NCBI RefSeq assembly: GCF_965118895.1
Contig: NZ_CBCPJJ010000009.1
Location: 434,001 to 498,000, forward strand
Source of the DNA: Rahnella inusitata_A
GTDB lineage: Bacteria; Pseudomonadota; Gammaproteobacteria; Enterobacterales; Enterobacteriaceae
DNA: 64,000 nt
Direction: 5' to 3'
In this document: in pieces, positions 19,110 to 28,131 of the stretch
Numbering within the stretch: position 1 is the stretch's first letter
Layout: each line of letters begins with the position of its first letter
The notes under the pieces: generated by a model
What the model was told of the DNA's origin: nothing
Databases searched by the model: none
The model's input: the letters and a program-made list of their open reading frames with translations, nothing else
Position numbers and translations under genes: made by a program

Positions 19110-20387
19110 TCAGTACAACGCAGCCAGCGCACTGGCAATCGCGGCGGTCAGCTGGCTCAGCTCTGCCGGTGAAATGATGTACGGCGGCATCAGGTAAATC
19201 AGCTTGCCGAACGGGCGGATCCACACGCCTTCGGCGACGAAGTGTTTTTGCAACTGCGCCATGTTCACCGGCTCACGCATTTCCACCACGCCAATCGCGC
19301 CGAGCACGCGCACGTCCGCCACCGCCGGGTGTTCCGCCAGCGGCTCCAGTTCGGTTTTCAACTGCTTTTCGATGCTAAACACCTGCGCCTGCCAGCGGTT
19401 CTCTGAGAGTAAGCGCAGGCTGGCGTCGGCGACCGCGCAGGCCAGCGGATTACCCATAAATGTCGGGCCGTGCATGAAACATCCGGCCTCGCCGTTGCTG
19501 ATGACTTCCGCCACGTGGCGGGTAGTCAGCGTAGCAGAAAGCGTCATGTAGCCGCCGGTCAGCGCCTTGCCGAGGCAGAGAATATCCGGCGAAATTCCCG
19601 CGTGATCGCAGGCAAACAGCTTGCCGGTACGGCCAAACCCGGTGGCAATCTCATCGGCAATCAGCAGCACGCCGAAGTCATCGCACAGCTCGCGTACCCG
19701 CTTCAGGTAAGCCGGATGATAAATCCGCATTCCGCCCGCGCCCTGCACCACGGGTTCTAAAATCACGGCGGCGATTTTGCGGTGATGCTCTTCCAGCAGG
19801 CGGGCGAACGGCACGATATCTGCTTCATCCCACGCCCCGCCGAAGCGGCTTTGCGGCGCATCGGCGAACAGATGCTGCGGCAGATAACCCTGATACAAAC
19901 TGTGCATCGAATTTTGCGGATCGCACACCGACATCGCGCCGAAGGTGTCGCCGTGATAGCCGTTGCGCAGCGTCAGCAGCGTCTGACGTTTCTCACCGCG
20001 CGCCTGCCAGTACTGCATCGCCATTTTCAGCGAGACTTCCACCGCCACCGAACCGGAGTCGGCCAGAAACACGCATTCCAGCCCGGCAGGGGTCATCTCC
20101 ACCAGACGTCGTGACAGCGCAATCGCCGAAGGATGGGTGATCCCGCCGAACATCACGTGCGACATTTTGCCGATCTGTTCGACCGCCGCCGCATTCAGCT
20201 GCGGGTGGTTGTATCCGTGTATCGCCGCCCACCACGAGGACATGCCGTCCACCAGCTGGCGGCCATCGGCGAGTTGTAGCATCACGCCGGACGCCGATTC
20301 GACCGGATACGCGGGCAGCGGTTTGGTCATGGAGGTGTACGGATGCCAGATATGGCGCTGGTCGAATTCAAGATCGGCGGGGTTCAT
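19110..20387 (-). CDS. bioA: Adenosylmethionine-8-amino-7-oxononanoate aminotransferase
   Basis: Converts 7-keto-8-aminopelargonate to 7,8-diaminopelargonate using S-adenosylmethionine as amino donor, the antepenultimate step of biotin synthesis. The protein has the class III aminotransferase pattern: DGMSSWWAAIHGYNHP near the N-terminus, LIADEIATGFGRTG, and the PLP lysine in LGKALTGGYM. ATG at 20387 is chosen over the longer frame because AGGAATC lies just upstream. With it the lysine falls at residue 274, the known E. coli position. Transcribed divergently from bioB across a shared operator. Confidence 0.97.
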   Translation of the reverse strand: MNPADLEFDQRHIWHPYTSMTKPLPAYPVESASGVMLQLADGRQLVDGMSSWWAAIHGYNHPQLNAAAVEQIGKMSHVMFGGITHPSAIALSRRLVEMTPAGLECVFLADSGSVAVEVSLKMAMQYWQARGEKRQTLLTLRNGYHGDTFGAMSVCDPQNSMHSLYQGYLPQHLFADAPQSRFGGAWDEADIVPFARLLEEHHRKIAAVILEPVVQGAGGMRIYHPAYLKRVRELCDDFGVLLIADEIATGFGRTGKLFACDHAGISPDILCLGKALTGGYMTLSATLTTRHVAEVISNGEAGCFMHGPTFMGNPLACAVADASLRLLSENRWQAQVFSIEKQLKTELEPLAEHPAVADVRVLGAIGVVEMREPVNMAQLQKHFVAEGVWIRPFGKLIYLMPPYIISPAELSQLTAAIASALAALY

Positions 20388-20436
20388 AAAAGATTCCTGC
20401 GGGTGCAAAGTTGTAAACTAAAAAATATAATTATCG

Positions 20437-20474
20437 TTGACCGTAAACTAAAACGAATCGAGAATGGTTGACAG
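20437..20474. promoter_or_regulatory. Bidirectional bio promoter region with BirA-type operator
   Basis: CCGTAAACT (20441-20449), 16 bases, then GGTTGACAG (20466-20474) matches the E. coli BirA operator layout TTGTAAACC-N16-GGTTTACAA, with identical spacing and most core bases. A bioB promoter, TTGACC (20437-20442)-17-GAGAAT (20460-20465), overlaps it, so BirA-biotinyl-AMP binding would block transcription. A further TTGTAAACT half-site lies at 20411-20419, closer to bioA. Confidence 0.75.
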
Positions 20475-20524
20475 TATACCGACCATAAAAACGTTCACGA
20501 AACATTTATTTTGGAGTTGTCGCG

Positions 20525-21562
20525 ATGACCACCCGCACCCAATGGACGCTTGAGAAGACTCAGGCACTGTTTAACAAACCCTTCCTTGAGCTGATGTTCG
20601 AAGCTCAGCAGATCCACCGCCAGCACTTTGATCCGCGTCAGGTTCAGGTCAGCACGCTGCTGTCGATCAAAACCGGTGCCTGTCCGGAAGACTGTAAATA
20701 TTGCCCGCAGAGTTCCCGTTACAAAACCGGGCTGGAATCCGAACGTCTGATGGAAGTTGAACAGGTACTGGAATCAGCGCGTCAGGCGAAGGCCGCCGGT
20801 TCGACCCGATTCTGTATGGGTGCGGCGTGGAAAAACCCGCATGACCGTGACATGCCTTACCTCGAGCAGATGGTGCAGGGCGTGAAAGAGATGGGGATGG
20901 AAACCTGCATGACGCTGGGCTCGCTAAATACCACGCAGGCGCAGCGTCTGGCCTCAGCCGGGCTGGATTTCTACAACCATAACCTCGATACCTCGCCGGA
21001 ATTTTACGGCAGCATCATCACCACCCGCAGTTATCAGGAACGTCTGGATACGCTGGCGGAAGTGCGCGGCGCGGGCATTAAAGTCTGCTCCGGCGGCATT
21101 GTCGGCCTCGGTGAAACGGTCAAAGACCGCGCCGGTTTACTGATGCAGCTGGCAAACCTGCCGGTGCCGCCGGAAAGCGTGCCAATCAATATGCTGGTGA
21201 AAGTCAAAGGCACACCGCTGGCCGATAACGACGACGTCGATCCTTTCGATTTTATCCGCACCATCGCCGTGGCGCGCATCATGATGCCGCAATCCTACGT
21301 GCGCCTCTCCGCAGGCCGCGAGCAGATGAGTGAGCAGACGCAGGCGATGTGCTTTATGGCCGGTGCCAACTCGATCTTCTACGGTTGCAAACTGCTGACT
21401 ACGCCAAACCCGGCGGAAGACAAAGATTTGATCCTGTTCGGCAAACTCGGTCTGAACCCGCAGGTGTTCGAAACGGAAATGGGCGATAACCAGCAGCAGG
21501 CCGCGCTGGCCGAACAGCTGGTTCACGCCGATACGCCGCAATTCTACAACGCTGCCGTCTGA
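20525..21562 (+). CDS. bioB: Biotin synthase
   Basis: 345 residues. A radical-SAM enzyme that inserts sulfur into dethiobiotin to give biotin. The CxxxCxxC motif for the 4Fe-4S cluster is at residues 53, 57 and 60 (ACPEDCKYCPQS). Other family motifs include YNHNLDTSPEFY, CSGGIVGLGE and the C-terminal Arg/Cys ligands of the 2Fe-2S cluster region (SAGREQM). TTGGAG lies 7 bases before the ATG. First gene of bioBFCD; bioF begins 3 bases after its stop. Confidence 0.98.
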   Translation: MTTRTQWTLEKTQALFNKPFLELMFEAQQIHRQHFDPRQVQVSTLLSIKTGACPEDCKYCPQSSRYKTGLESERLMEVEQVLESARQAKAAGSTRFCMGAAWKNPHDRDMPYLEQMVQGVKEMGMETCMTLGSLNTTQAQRLASAGLDFYNHNLDTSPEFYGSIITTRSYQERLDTLAEVRGAGIKVCSGGIVGLGETVKDRAGLLMQLANLPVPPESVPINMLVKVKGTPLADNDDVDPFDFIRTIAVARIMMPQSYVRLSAGREQMSEQTQAMCFMAGANSIFYGCKLLTTPNPAEDKDLILFGKLGLNPQVFETEMGDNQQQAALAEQLVHADTPQFYNAAV

Positions 21563-21565
21563 CCG

Positions 21566-22717
21566 ATGAGCTGGCAAACGCGGATCGATGCCGCGATCTC
21601 CGCCCGTAAACAGGCCGCCGCATTTCGCGTGCGTCAGCCTAACCGTGGCGGCAGCGCGCGCTTTCTGACCCAGGGCGACCGGCGTTATCTGAATTTTTCG
21701 GGTAACGATTATCTCGGCCTGAGTCAGGACGCTGAAGTGATTGCCGCCTGGCAGCAGGGCGCGCAGACATACGGCACGGGCAGCGGCGGTTCCGGTCACG
21801 TTACCGGTTACAGCGATGCGCACGCGGAGTTTGAGGGGCAACTGGCAGCGTGGCAGGGGTATCCGCGCGCGCTGTTGTTTATCTCCGGCTTTGCGGCCAA
21901 TCAGGCGATTCTGGCGGCGCTGATGCAACGCCAGGATCGCGTGCTGGCGGATAAACTCAGCCACGCGTCTTTGCTGGAAGCCGCCGCACACGCACCTTCG
22001 CAGCTGCGGCGTTTTCATCACAATCAGCCGGATTCTCTGCAAAGTCTGCTGGAAAAACCGGTGGCCGGTGAAACGCTGGTGGTGACCGAAGGCGTATTCA
22101 GCATGGACGGGGATGCTGCGCCGCTCGCCGGTTTGCACCGTTTGTCGCAGGCGCACGGCAGCTGGCTGATGGTGGATGATGCTCACGGCGTCGGGGTGAT
22201 CGGCGAGCAGGGACGTGGCAGTTGCTGGCAGCAGGGCGTCCGCCCTGAGCTGCTGGTGGTGACCTTTGGCAAAGCGTTCGGATGCAGCGGAGCGGCGGTG
22301 TTGTGCGATGACGCAACGGCCGACTATTTGTTGCAGTTTGCCCGTCATCTGATTTACAGCACCGCGATGCCTGCCGCGCAGGTCTGTGCGTTGCAGGCGT
22401 CGCTGGCGCGGATCCAGCAAGACGACGGTCTGCGTGATAAACTGGCCGCCAATATTGCCCGTTTTCGCGCGGGTGCCGCCGGATTGCCGTACGGGCTGAC
22501 CGGGTCACAGACCGCGATCCAGCCCGTTATCGTGGGTGAAAATCAGCCCGCGCTGGATCTGGCGGAAAGGCTGCGCGAGTGCGGGTTGTGGGTCAGCGCC
22601 ATCCGTCCACCGACGGTGCCACCGGGCAGTGCGCGCTTGCGTATCACCCTGACGGCAGCGCACAGGCCGGAAGATATCGATTTTTTGCTGGAGTCCCTTC
22701 ATGGGTGCAGTCACTGA
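21566..22717 (+). CDS. bioF: 8-amino-7-oxononanoate synthase
   Basis: 383 residues. Condenses pimeloyl-ACP with alanine with loss of CO2, the first step of ring assembly. Alpha-oxoamine synthase motifs are present: NDYLGLSQ, GTGSGGSGHVTGY, DDAHGVGV and the PLP lysine in TFGKAFGCSG (residue 236, as in E. coli). It starts 3 bases after bioB and overlaps bioC by 17 bases, suggesting translational coupling. Confidence 0.97.
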   Translation: MSWQTRIDAAISARKQAAAFRVRQPNRGGSARFLTQGDRRYLNFSGNDYLGLSQDAEVIAAWQQGAQTYGTGSGGSGHVTGYSDAHAEFEGQLAAWQGYPRALLFISGFAANQAILAALMQRQDRVLADKLSHASLLEAAAHAPSQLRRFHHNQPDSLQSLLEKPVAGETLVVTEGVFSMDGDAAPLAGLHRLSQAHGSWLMVDDAHGVGVIGEQGRGSCWQQGVRPELLVVTFGKAFGCSGAAVLCDDATADYLLQFARHLIYSTAMPAAQVCALQASLARIQQDDGLRDKLAANIARFRAGAAGLPYGLTGSQTAIQPVIVGENQPALDLAERLRECGLWVSAIRPPTVPPGSARLRITLTAAHRPEDIDFLLESLHGCSH

Positions 22718-23507
22718 ATTAGTGAATAAACAAGCGGTGGCCGACGCGTTCAGTCGCGCCGCCATCAGTTATGAAAATGCCGCGCAGTTGCAGCGTGATG
22801 TCGGGGAGGAATTACTCTCTCTCGCCGCGCCGTACCTGAAGATGTATGAACTTGACGGCGTGAAAAACACCGTAGTGGATGCGGGCTGCGGCACCGGCTA
22901 TTTCAGCCGCCACTGGCGGGCGCAGGGCAATCATGTCATCGCGCTGGATCTCTCCGAGGGCATGTTAACGCGTGCCCGCGAGCTGGATTCGGCCGACGAA
23001 TATGTGCCCGGTGACATCGAGCGTTTGCCGTTCGCCGACAACTCCGTCGACATCTGTTTCAGTAATCTGGCCGTGCAGTGGTGCAATGCCTTGCCGCGCG
23101 CGCTGGAAGAAATGCACCGCGTCACCCGCAACGGCGGGCTGGTGATTTTCTCCACGCTGGCTGAAGGCTCGCTTAACGAACTGGCTGCCGCATGGATGAA
23201 AGTCGACGGGCGCCGCCACGTGAACAAATTTCTGACGCCGGATAAAATCGCCGAAGCCTGCGCGCCGTATCGCCATGAAGTCACTTTCAGCGATCACGTC
23301 GCCGAATTCCCTGACGTGATGTCGCTGATGCGATCTTTGAAAGGCATTGGCGCGACGCACATCAAAAACGGTCGCATCGGCGGGCTGGGCGGGCGAGAGC
23401 GTCTGCAATTGCTGGAGAAACATTACGTCCGCCGCGACGGCATCCTGCCGCTCAACTACCGGATGGTCTACGGCATTTTGCAGGTGGAAGAACTGATCCC
23501 ACGTTAA
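22701..23507 (+). CDS. bioC: Malonyl-ACP O-methyltransferase
   Basis: 268 residues. SAM-dependent methyltransferase that methylates malonyl-ACP, so that it can enter fatty-acid elongation towards pimelate. SAM-binding motif I is VDAGCGTGYFSRHW, followed by ALDLSEGML and a motif GDIERLPF. The SNLAVQWC and RSLKGIGATH stretches are diagnostic of BioC. The start overlaps the end of bioF by 17 bases. Unlike E. coli, where bioC and bioD are close, 144 bases containing a GC-rich palindromic repeat separate it from bioD. Confidence 0.96.
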   Translation: MGAVTELVNKQAVADAFSRAAISYENAAQLQRDVGEELLSLAAPYLKMYELDGVKNTVVDAGCGTGYFSRHWRAQGNHVIALDLSEGMLTRARELDSADEYVPGDIERLPFADNSVDICFSNLAVQWCNALPRALEEMHRVTRNGGLVIFSTLAEGSLNELAAAWMKVDGRRHVNKFLTPDKIAEACAPYRHEVTFSDHVAEFPDVMSLMRSLKGIGATHIKNGRIGGLGGRERLQLLEKHYVRRDGILPLNYRMVYGILQVEELIPR

Positions 23508-23511
23508 TCTA

Positions 23512-23626
23512 CTCCTCCCCCTGCGAAGGGGGAGGTTGGGAGGGGGTTTTGCAGGCAACTTGAAAGCCAGAGTTGCCATTAATACCCCACCCCGGCCCTC
23601 CCCTTCGCAGGGGAGGGAGATAAACC
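23512..23626. repeat. GC-rich palindromic intergenic repeat inside the bio operon
   Basis: This stretch has CTCCCCCTGCGAAGGGGGAG at its left end and CTCCCCTTCGCAGGGGAG at its right end, each a hairpin. GGCAACT/AGTTGCC forms an inner stem, making a nested imperfect palindrome of about 115 bases. The right half, read in reverse (GGTGGGGTATTAATGGCAA), is nearly identical to 53054-53072, so the two are copies in opposite orientation. Confidence 0.8.
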
Positions 23627-23651
23627 AACTCCAGATTTGTTTAACTAAAAC

Positions 23652-24329
23652 ATGAAAAAATACTTTATTACCGGCACCGATACCGAAGTCGGTAAAACTG
23701 TCGCGACAAGCGCATTTTTACAGGCCGCAGCACAGGCCGGACACTCCACCGCCGGGTATAAACCGGTGGCATCAGGCAGTGAAATGACCGCCGAAGGGCC
23801 GCGCAACAGCGATGCGCTGGCGTTGCAGGCGTTCAGCACTGTCGGGTTGCGCTATGACGAAGTGAACCCGTGCACCTTTGTCGAACCCACCTCGCCGCAT
23901 ATCGTCAGCGAACTTGAAAAATGCCCCATCGACCCGGCTGTATTATCGGCAGGCCTGCGTCATCTCGAACCGTTGGCGGACTGGGTGGTGGTGGAAGGCG
24001 CAGGCGGCTGGTATACGCCGCTGACAGCTGACTATACCTTTGCCGACTGGGTAGTTGCCGAGCAACTGCCGGTGGTGCTGGTGGTGGGGATGCGTCTCGG
24101 GTGCATTAATCACGCCGTGCTGACCGCACAGGCTATCGCGCAGAGCGGTTTACCGCTGGCGGGATGGATTGCCAACGACGTTCAGGAAACGGGGAAGCAT
24201 CATCAGGCTTACATGGATACGCTCACGCGTATGCTGCCTGCGCCACTGCTGGGCGAGATCCCGTACCTGAGTGTCGGACCGGACGTCAATCTTGGGCAAT
24301 ATCTCAGTCTCGACCGTCTGAGTAACTAA
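23652..24329 (+). CDS. bioD: Dethiobiotin synthetase
   Basis: 225 residues. ATP-dependent carboxylation of 7,8-diaminopelargonate to dethiobiotin. The P-loop GTDTEVGKT is at residues 7-15, YKPVASG follows, and VEGAGGWYTPL carries the substrate-binding loop. Last gene of bioBFCD. It ends 18 bases from the convergent ABC ATPase gene. Confidence 0.97.
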   Translation: MKKYFITGTDTEVGKTVATSAFLQAAAQAGHSTAGYKPVASGSEMTAEGPRNSDALALQAFSTVGLRYDEVNPCTFVEPTSPHIVSELEKCPIDPAVLSAGLRHLEPLADWVVVEGAGGWYTPLTADYTFADWVVAEQLPVVLVVGMRLGCINHAVLTAQAIAQSGLPLAGWIANDVQETGKHHQAYMDTLTRMLPAPLLGEIPYLSVGPDVNLGQYLSLDRLSN

Positions 24330-24347
24330 AACCGTCAAAAACAGACA

Positions 24348-25058
24348 TCAGAAGGTCAGATAGTTTTTGACCAGCGTATCGTCGAGCTGTGCCAGCGTGC
24401 CCTGCGCGACGTTTCGCCCGCCGTCGACCAGACAAAACCGGTCAGCGACGCTACGAATGAACGGCAGCTTGTGGCCGACCAGCAGCAGCGTCAGGCCGAG
24501 GTCGCGATTGAGCCGGTGAATGATGTTCCCCATATTCGCCGCCATCGCCGCGCTGGTGTGCTCGGTCGGCTCATCCAGGATCAGCAGTTCCGGCTGCTGA
24601 ACCAGCGCCCGGCTGATGGCCAGCTGCTGTTGCTGGCTCTCATCAAGCTCACCCGCCTTGCGTGAACCCATTTCCTTAAGTACTGGAAACAGGTCGTACA
24701 CCTGCTCAGGCACGCGACGCGTCTTATTGCGGCTGGACATCATGGCAATTTGCAGATTTTCATCGACGCTCATCTGCGAAAAGATCTGTCGCCCCTGCGG
24801 CACGTAGCCAATTCCCATTTGCGCCCGGCTTTCTACCGGCAGATTGAGCAAACTTTGCGGTTCTTCATTGGCCGACTGCCAGAAGATCGCACCGCTTTTG
24901 ACCGGCAGATGCCCCATGATGCAGTTAATCAGCGTCGTTTTGCCGACGCCGTTTCGCCCGATTAAACCGGTGCATTGCCCGCGGTAAAGTTCGAGATTGA
25001 TATCCCACAAAATGTGTTTCTGACCGTAATACTGGTTAACCGATTTTACACTTAACAT
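24348..25058 (-). CDS. Orphan UrtE/LivF-like ABC ATPase with altered signature motif
   Basis: 236 residues, closest in pattern to UrtE/LivF ATPases of urea and branched-chain amino-acid importers. Walker A is GRNGVGKTT, the Q-loop region YVPQGRQIF, Walker B LLILDEPTE and the H-loop segment LLVGHKLPF. The signature is GELDESQQQQLAIS where LSGGQQQQLAIG is expected, so both glycines of the ABC signature are lost. No permease, binding protein or second ATPase is adjacent. ATG at 25058 is preferred (GGGAGG just upstream) over the GTG at 25076. It may be a remnant or a non-transport ATPase. Confidence 0.75.
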   Translation of the reverse strand: MLSVKSVNQYYGQKHILWDINLELYRGQCTGLIGRNGVGKTTLINCIMGHLPVKSGAIFWQSANEEPQSLLNLPVESRAQMGIGYVPQGRQIFSQMSVDENLQIAMMSSRNKTRRVPEQVYDLFPVLKEMGSRKAGELDESQQQQLAISRALVQQPELLILDEPTEHTSAAMAANMGNIIHRLNRDLGLTLLLVGHKLPFIRSVADRFCLVDGGRNVAQGTLAQLDDTLVKNYLTF

Positions 25059-25904
25059 CAGACCTCCCTCGCTCACGGAGCGTTCCGCTGAACTTCACTT
25101 TGACGGCCACTGTCATTTTTCTGACATTTTTATTCCACTGTTCACGCCTTCTGCAGGGGAATGCTTCATAAAATCTCTCACAGCAGGGAATTTGCAACTC
25201 TCAGGCCAAGTTTCATAAAGCAGAATAAAAAGAGAAGTTACGGGGGTGTTAACGCTACGGCGGGCGGGGATTTCGGATTATTCATAAGCGTTGCTCAGGT
25301 TTTGATGTCGCTCACAGTGCATATGGAGAATAGCGCTGCACTTTGCCAGTGCCGGTCTCACTGATTTTGGTGCAAAGGATCCGGTGCGGGAATGTTTAAA
25401 GATCCTTTAGATCGTACTTTTTGATTTTTGCAAGAAACATCAGCACTGTAATTTAGGCAAAATAGGCATAAATGAGGAGATAAAAAAGATAAAAAATAAC
25501 TAAAAAAGACCACTCAGAGGCCTGAATTGCCTGAAGGATGTTTTTTACCAACTCCCGCTGTGCGCGGCGTGCTGTGAGTTATCCACTATTCCTGTGGATA
25601 ACCTTGTGCATGAGAGTGAGAAAAGATGCTACAGACGAGACGGGACGGGGGTTGCGCTCGGTTTGCCCGAATTCGCGGCTTTTTAATGATGTTCTTTTTT
25701 ATCAAATGGTTAGTTAAAAGCAATACGGCCCCAATTCGTTCGCACTGACAGTGTCAGTTTTCGTCAACCTGTGGTCAGTAAGTTAACAGATGATAAATTT
25801 TGGGGAGGAATGTCATCTGATGGTGAAAAAACCGTTTTGCCGATAACCTAAAAAAGTGCAGGTACGCCAACCAGTTAAACGCTGTGTGAGGAATAGTCAT
25901 TGGA
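25059..25904. other. Long AT-rich intergenic region upstream of uvrB
   Basis: About 850 bases with no convincing gene; the only open frame (25161-25364) has no ribosome site or recognisable product. The region holds paired DnaA boxes (25579-25601), a 15-base perfect palindrome at 25744-25758 (ACTGACA-G-TGTCAGT), GATC-containing sequence at 25377-25419 and an A-rich stretch at 25460-25510. It probably carries several uvrB promoters. Confidence 0.6.
25579..25601. promoter_or_regulatory. Two opposed DnaA boxes
   Basis: TTATCCACT (25579-25587, 8/9 to TTATCCACA) faces TGTGGATAA (25593-25601, perfect on the other strand) with a 5-base gap. DnaA boxes are known upstream of E. coli uvrB near its distal promoter, so a regulatory role is plausible. 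Confidence 0.65.
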
Positions 25905-25924
25905 GGCTGGTTTTATATACAGTA
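25905..25924. promoter_or_regulatory. LexA (SOS) box of uvrB
   Basis: GGCTGGTTTTATATACAGTA contains CTGG-N8-ACAG, close to the LexA consensus CTGT-N8-ACAG, with the usual AT-rich core. It lies 123 bases before the uvrB ATG. E. coli uvrB is SOS-regulated through a similar box. Confidence 0.85.
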
Positions 25925-26047
25925 TTATAGTGGCGGCAAAAATCAGCAGTGGCAAAAAATGAGGAGTCTTCCATACTGATCCTCCGCCCCAGGTCCTGTT
26001 TTTGCCAATGGTCTTGTGCGTCTTCTTCTTCAGTCAGGTAGCCCGTC

Positions 26048-28054
26048 ATGAGTAAAGTGTTCAAACTGCATTCCGAATTTAAACCGTCAGGCGATCAGCC
26101 TGAGGCAATCCGTCGTCTGGAAGAAGGGCTGGAGAACGGTCTGGCGCACCAGACGTTGCTTGGGGTCACCGGCTCCGGCAAAACCTTTACCGTGGCGAAC
26201 GTCATTGCTGACCTCAACCGTCCGACGATGGTGCTGGCGCCGAATAAAACGCTGGCGGCGCAGCTTTACGGCGAGATGAAAGAGTTCTTCCCGGAAAACG
26301 CCGTTGAATACTTTGTTTCTTACTACGATTACTACCAGCCTGAGGCGTATGTCCCAAGCTCGGACACGTTTATCGAAAAAGATGCCTCGGTGAACGAACA
26401 TATCGAGCAGATGCGTCTTTCTGCTACTAAAGCCCTGCTGGAACGCCGCGATGTGATCGTGGTGGCGTCGGTATCGGCGATTTACGGTCTGGGCGATCCG
26501 GATCTGTATCTCAAAATGATGTTGCACCTGACGAAGGGCATGATCATCGATCAGCGTTCGATCCTGCGCCGTCTGGCCGAGCTGCAATATGCCCGTAACG
26601 ATCAGGCTTTCCAGCGCAGTACGTTCCGCGTACGCGGTGAAGTGATTGACGTCTTCCCGGCGGAATCAGACGATCTGGCGGTACGCATCGAGCTGTTTGA
26701 TCAGGAAGTCGAGCGGCTGTCGCTGTTCGATCCGCTGACCGGTCAGGTTCAGCATGAAGTGCCACGTTTCACCATCTATCCGAAAACGCACTACGTCACT
26801 CCGCGCGAACGTATCGTGCAGGCGATGGAAGACATCAAGGTGGAACTGGCCGACCGGCGCAAAGTGCTGCTCGGCAATAACAAACTGCTGGAAGAACAGC
26901 GCATCAGCCAGCGCACGCAGTTTGATCTTGAAATGATGAACGAGCTGGGTTATTGCTCCGGCATCGAAAACTATTCGCGTTATCTTTCCGGACGTGGTCC
27001 CGGTCAGCCGCCGCCAACGCTTTTTGACTATCTGCCAGCCGACGGCCTGCTGATTGTCGATGAATCCCACGTCACCATTCCGCAAATCGGCGGGATGTAC
27101 AAAGGCGACCGTTCGCGCAAAGAAACGCTGGTGGAATACGGCTTTCGTCTGCCGTCGGCGCTCGATAACCGTCCGATGCGCTTTGAGGAATTCGAAGCCG
27201 CCGCGCCGCAAAGTATTTACGTCTCCGCCACGCCCGGCACCTATGAGATGGAAAAATCCGGTGGCGACGTCGTCGAACAGGTGGTGCGTCCGACCGGTCT
27301 GCTCGATCCCCTGATCGAAGTGCGGCCGGTGACCACTCAGGTTGATGACCTGCTGTCGGAGATCCGCAAACGCGTTTCCATCAACGAGCGTGTGCTGGTC
27401 ACCACGCTGACCAAGCGCATGGCTGAGGATTTGACCGAGTATCTGGAAGAACACGGCGAGAAGGTGCGTTACCTGCACTCTGACATCGATACCGTGGAGC
27501 GCGTGGAGATCATTCGCGATTTGCGTCTCGGTGAATTCGACGTGCTGGTCGGCATTAACTTGCTCAGAGAAGGGCTGGATATGCCGGAGGTTTCGCTGGT
27601 GGCTATTCTTGATGCCGACAAAGAGGGCTTTCTGCGTTCTGAACGCTCGCTCATCCAGACCATCGGCCGTGCGGCGCGTAACCTCAACGGTAAGGCAATT
27701 TTGTACGGCGACCGGATCACCAAATCCATGGCGAAAGCCATCGAAGAAACCGAGCGTCGCCGCGCCAAACAGGAACAGTACAACCTCGATAATGGCATCA
27801 CGCCGATGGGGCTGAACAAAAAGATTTCCGATATTCTGCAACTCGGTCAGCCGAAGACCAAAAAGAACAAAGACAAGCGGGATGCCGAAGCGGCGCAAAC
27901 CTTCAAATCGCTTACGCCAAAAGCGCTGGAGCAACGCATCAAGGAGCTGGAAAGCAAAATGTATGCGCATGCACAAAATCTGGAGTTCGAAGAGGCGGCC
28001 AATACCCGCGACGAACTGCACGCCCTGCGCGAACAGTTTATCGCTGTGTCCTAA
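26048..28054 (+). CDS. uvrB: Excinuclease ABC subunit B
   Basis: 668 residues. DNA-damage recognition helicase-like subunit of nucleotide excision repair; acts with UvrA and UvrC on lesion-containing DNA. Walker A GVTGSGKT is at about residues 39-46. The beta-hairpin segment YYDYYQPEAYVP, the motif VDESHV, helicase motif VI QTIGRAARN and the C-terminal UVR domain (about 630-665, EFEEAANTRDEL) are all present. Length equals the usual 670 or so. A LexA box upstream predicts SOS induction. Confidence 0.98.
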   Translation: MSKVFKLHSEFKPSGDQPEAIRRLEEGLENGLAHQTLLGVTGSGKTFTVANVIADLNRPTMVLAPNKTLAAQLYGEMKEFFPENAVEYFVSYYDYYQPEAYVPSSDTFIEKDASVNEHIEQMRLSATKALLERRDVIVVASVSAIYGLGDPDLYLKMMLHLTKGMIIDQRSILRRLAELQYARNDQAFQRSTFRVRGEVIDVFPAESDDLAVRIELFDQEVERLSLFDPLTGQVQHEVPRFTIYPKTHYVTPRERIVQAMEDIKVELADRRKVLLGNNKLLEEQRISQRTQFDLEMMNELGYCSGIENYSRYLSGRGPGQPPPTLFDYLPADGLLIVDESHVTIPQIGGMYKGDRSRKETLVEYGFRLPSALDNRPMRFEEFEAAAPQSIYVSATPGTYEMEKSGGDVVEQVVRPTGLLDPLIEVRPVTTQVDDLLSEIRKRVSINERVLVTTLTKRMAEDLTEYLEEHGEKVRYLHSDIDTVERVEIIRDLRLGEFDVLVGINLLREGLDMPEVSLVAILDADKEGFLRSERSLIQTIGRAARNLNGKAILYGDRITKSMAKAIEETERRRAKQEQYNLDNGITPMGLNKKISDILQLGQPKTKKNKDKRDAEAAQTFKSLTPKALEQRIKELESKMYAHAQNLEFEEAANTRDELHALREQFIAVS

Positions 28055-28131
28055 ACCCTCAGGCGCGCGGTGTCAGCAGCGAACAAAAGTGCTAGACTGC
28101 GCGCCCTGAATTTTGTTGAGCGAGCTTGCTG

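Noticed and set aside
20411..20444. Alternative BirA site using the TTGTAAACT half-site
   Set aside because: With 16-base spacing the partner half-site matches poorly; the site at 20441-20474 fits the E. coli layout better.
21137..22420. 427-codon minus-strand frame over bioB/bioF
   Set aside because: Antisense to two well-recognised biotin genes; no domain pattern.
25161..25364. 67-codon frame upstream of uvrB
   Set aside because: No ribosome site, no protein-like pattern and it lies in an AT-rich regulatory region.
25374..25605. Replication-origin-like region (GATC sites, AT-rich stretch, DnaA boxes)
   Set aside because: Only two DnaA boxes, and the gene neighbourhood (bioD, uvrB) is not that of oriC; DnaA boxes before uvrB are known from E. 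coli as regulatory.
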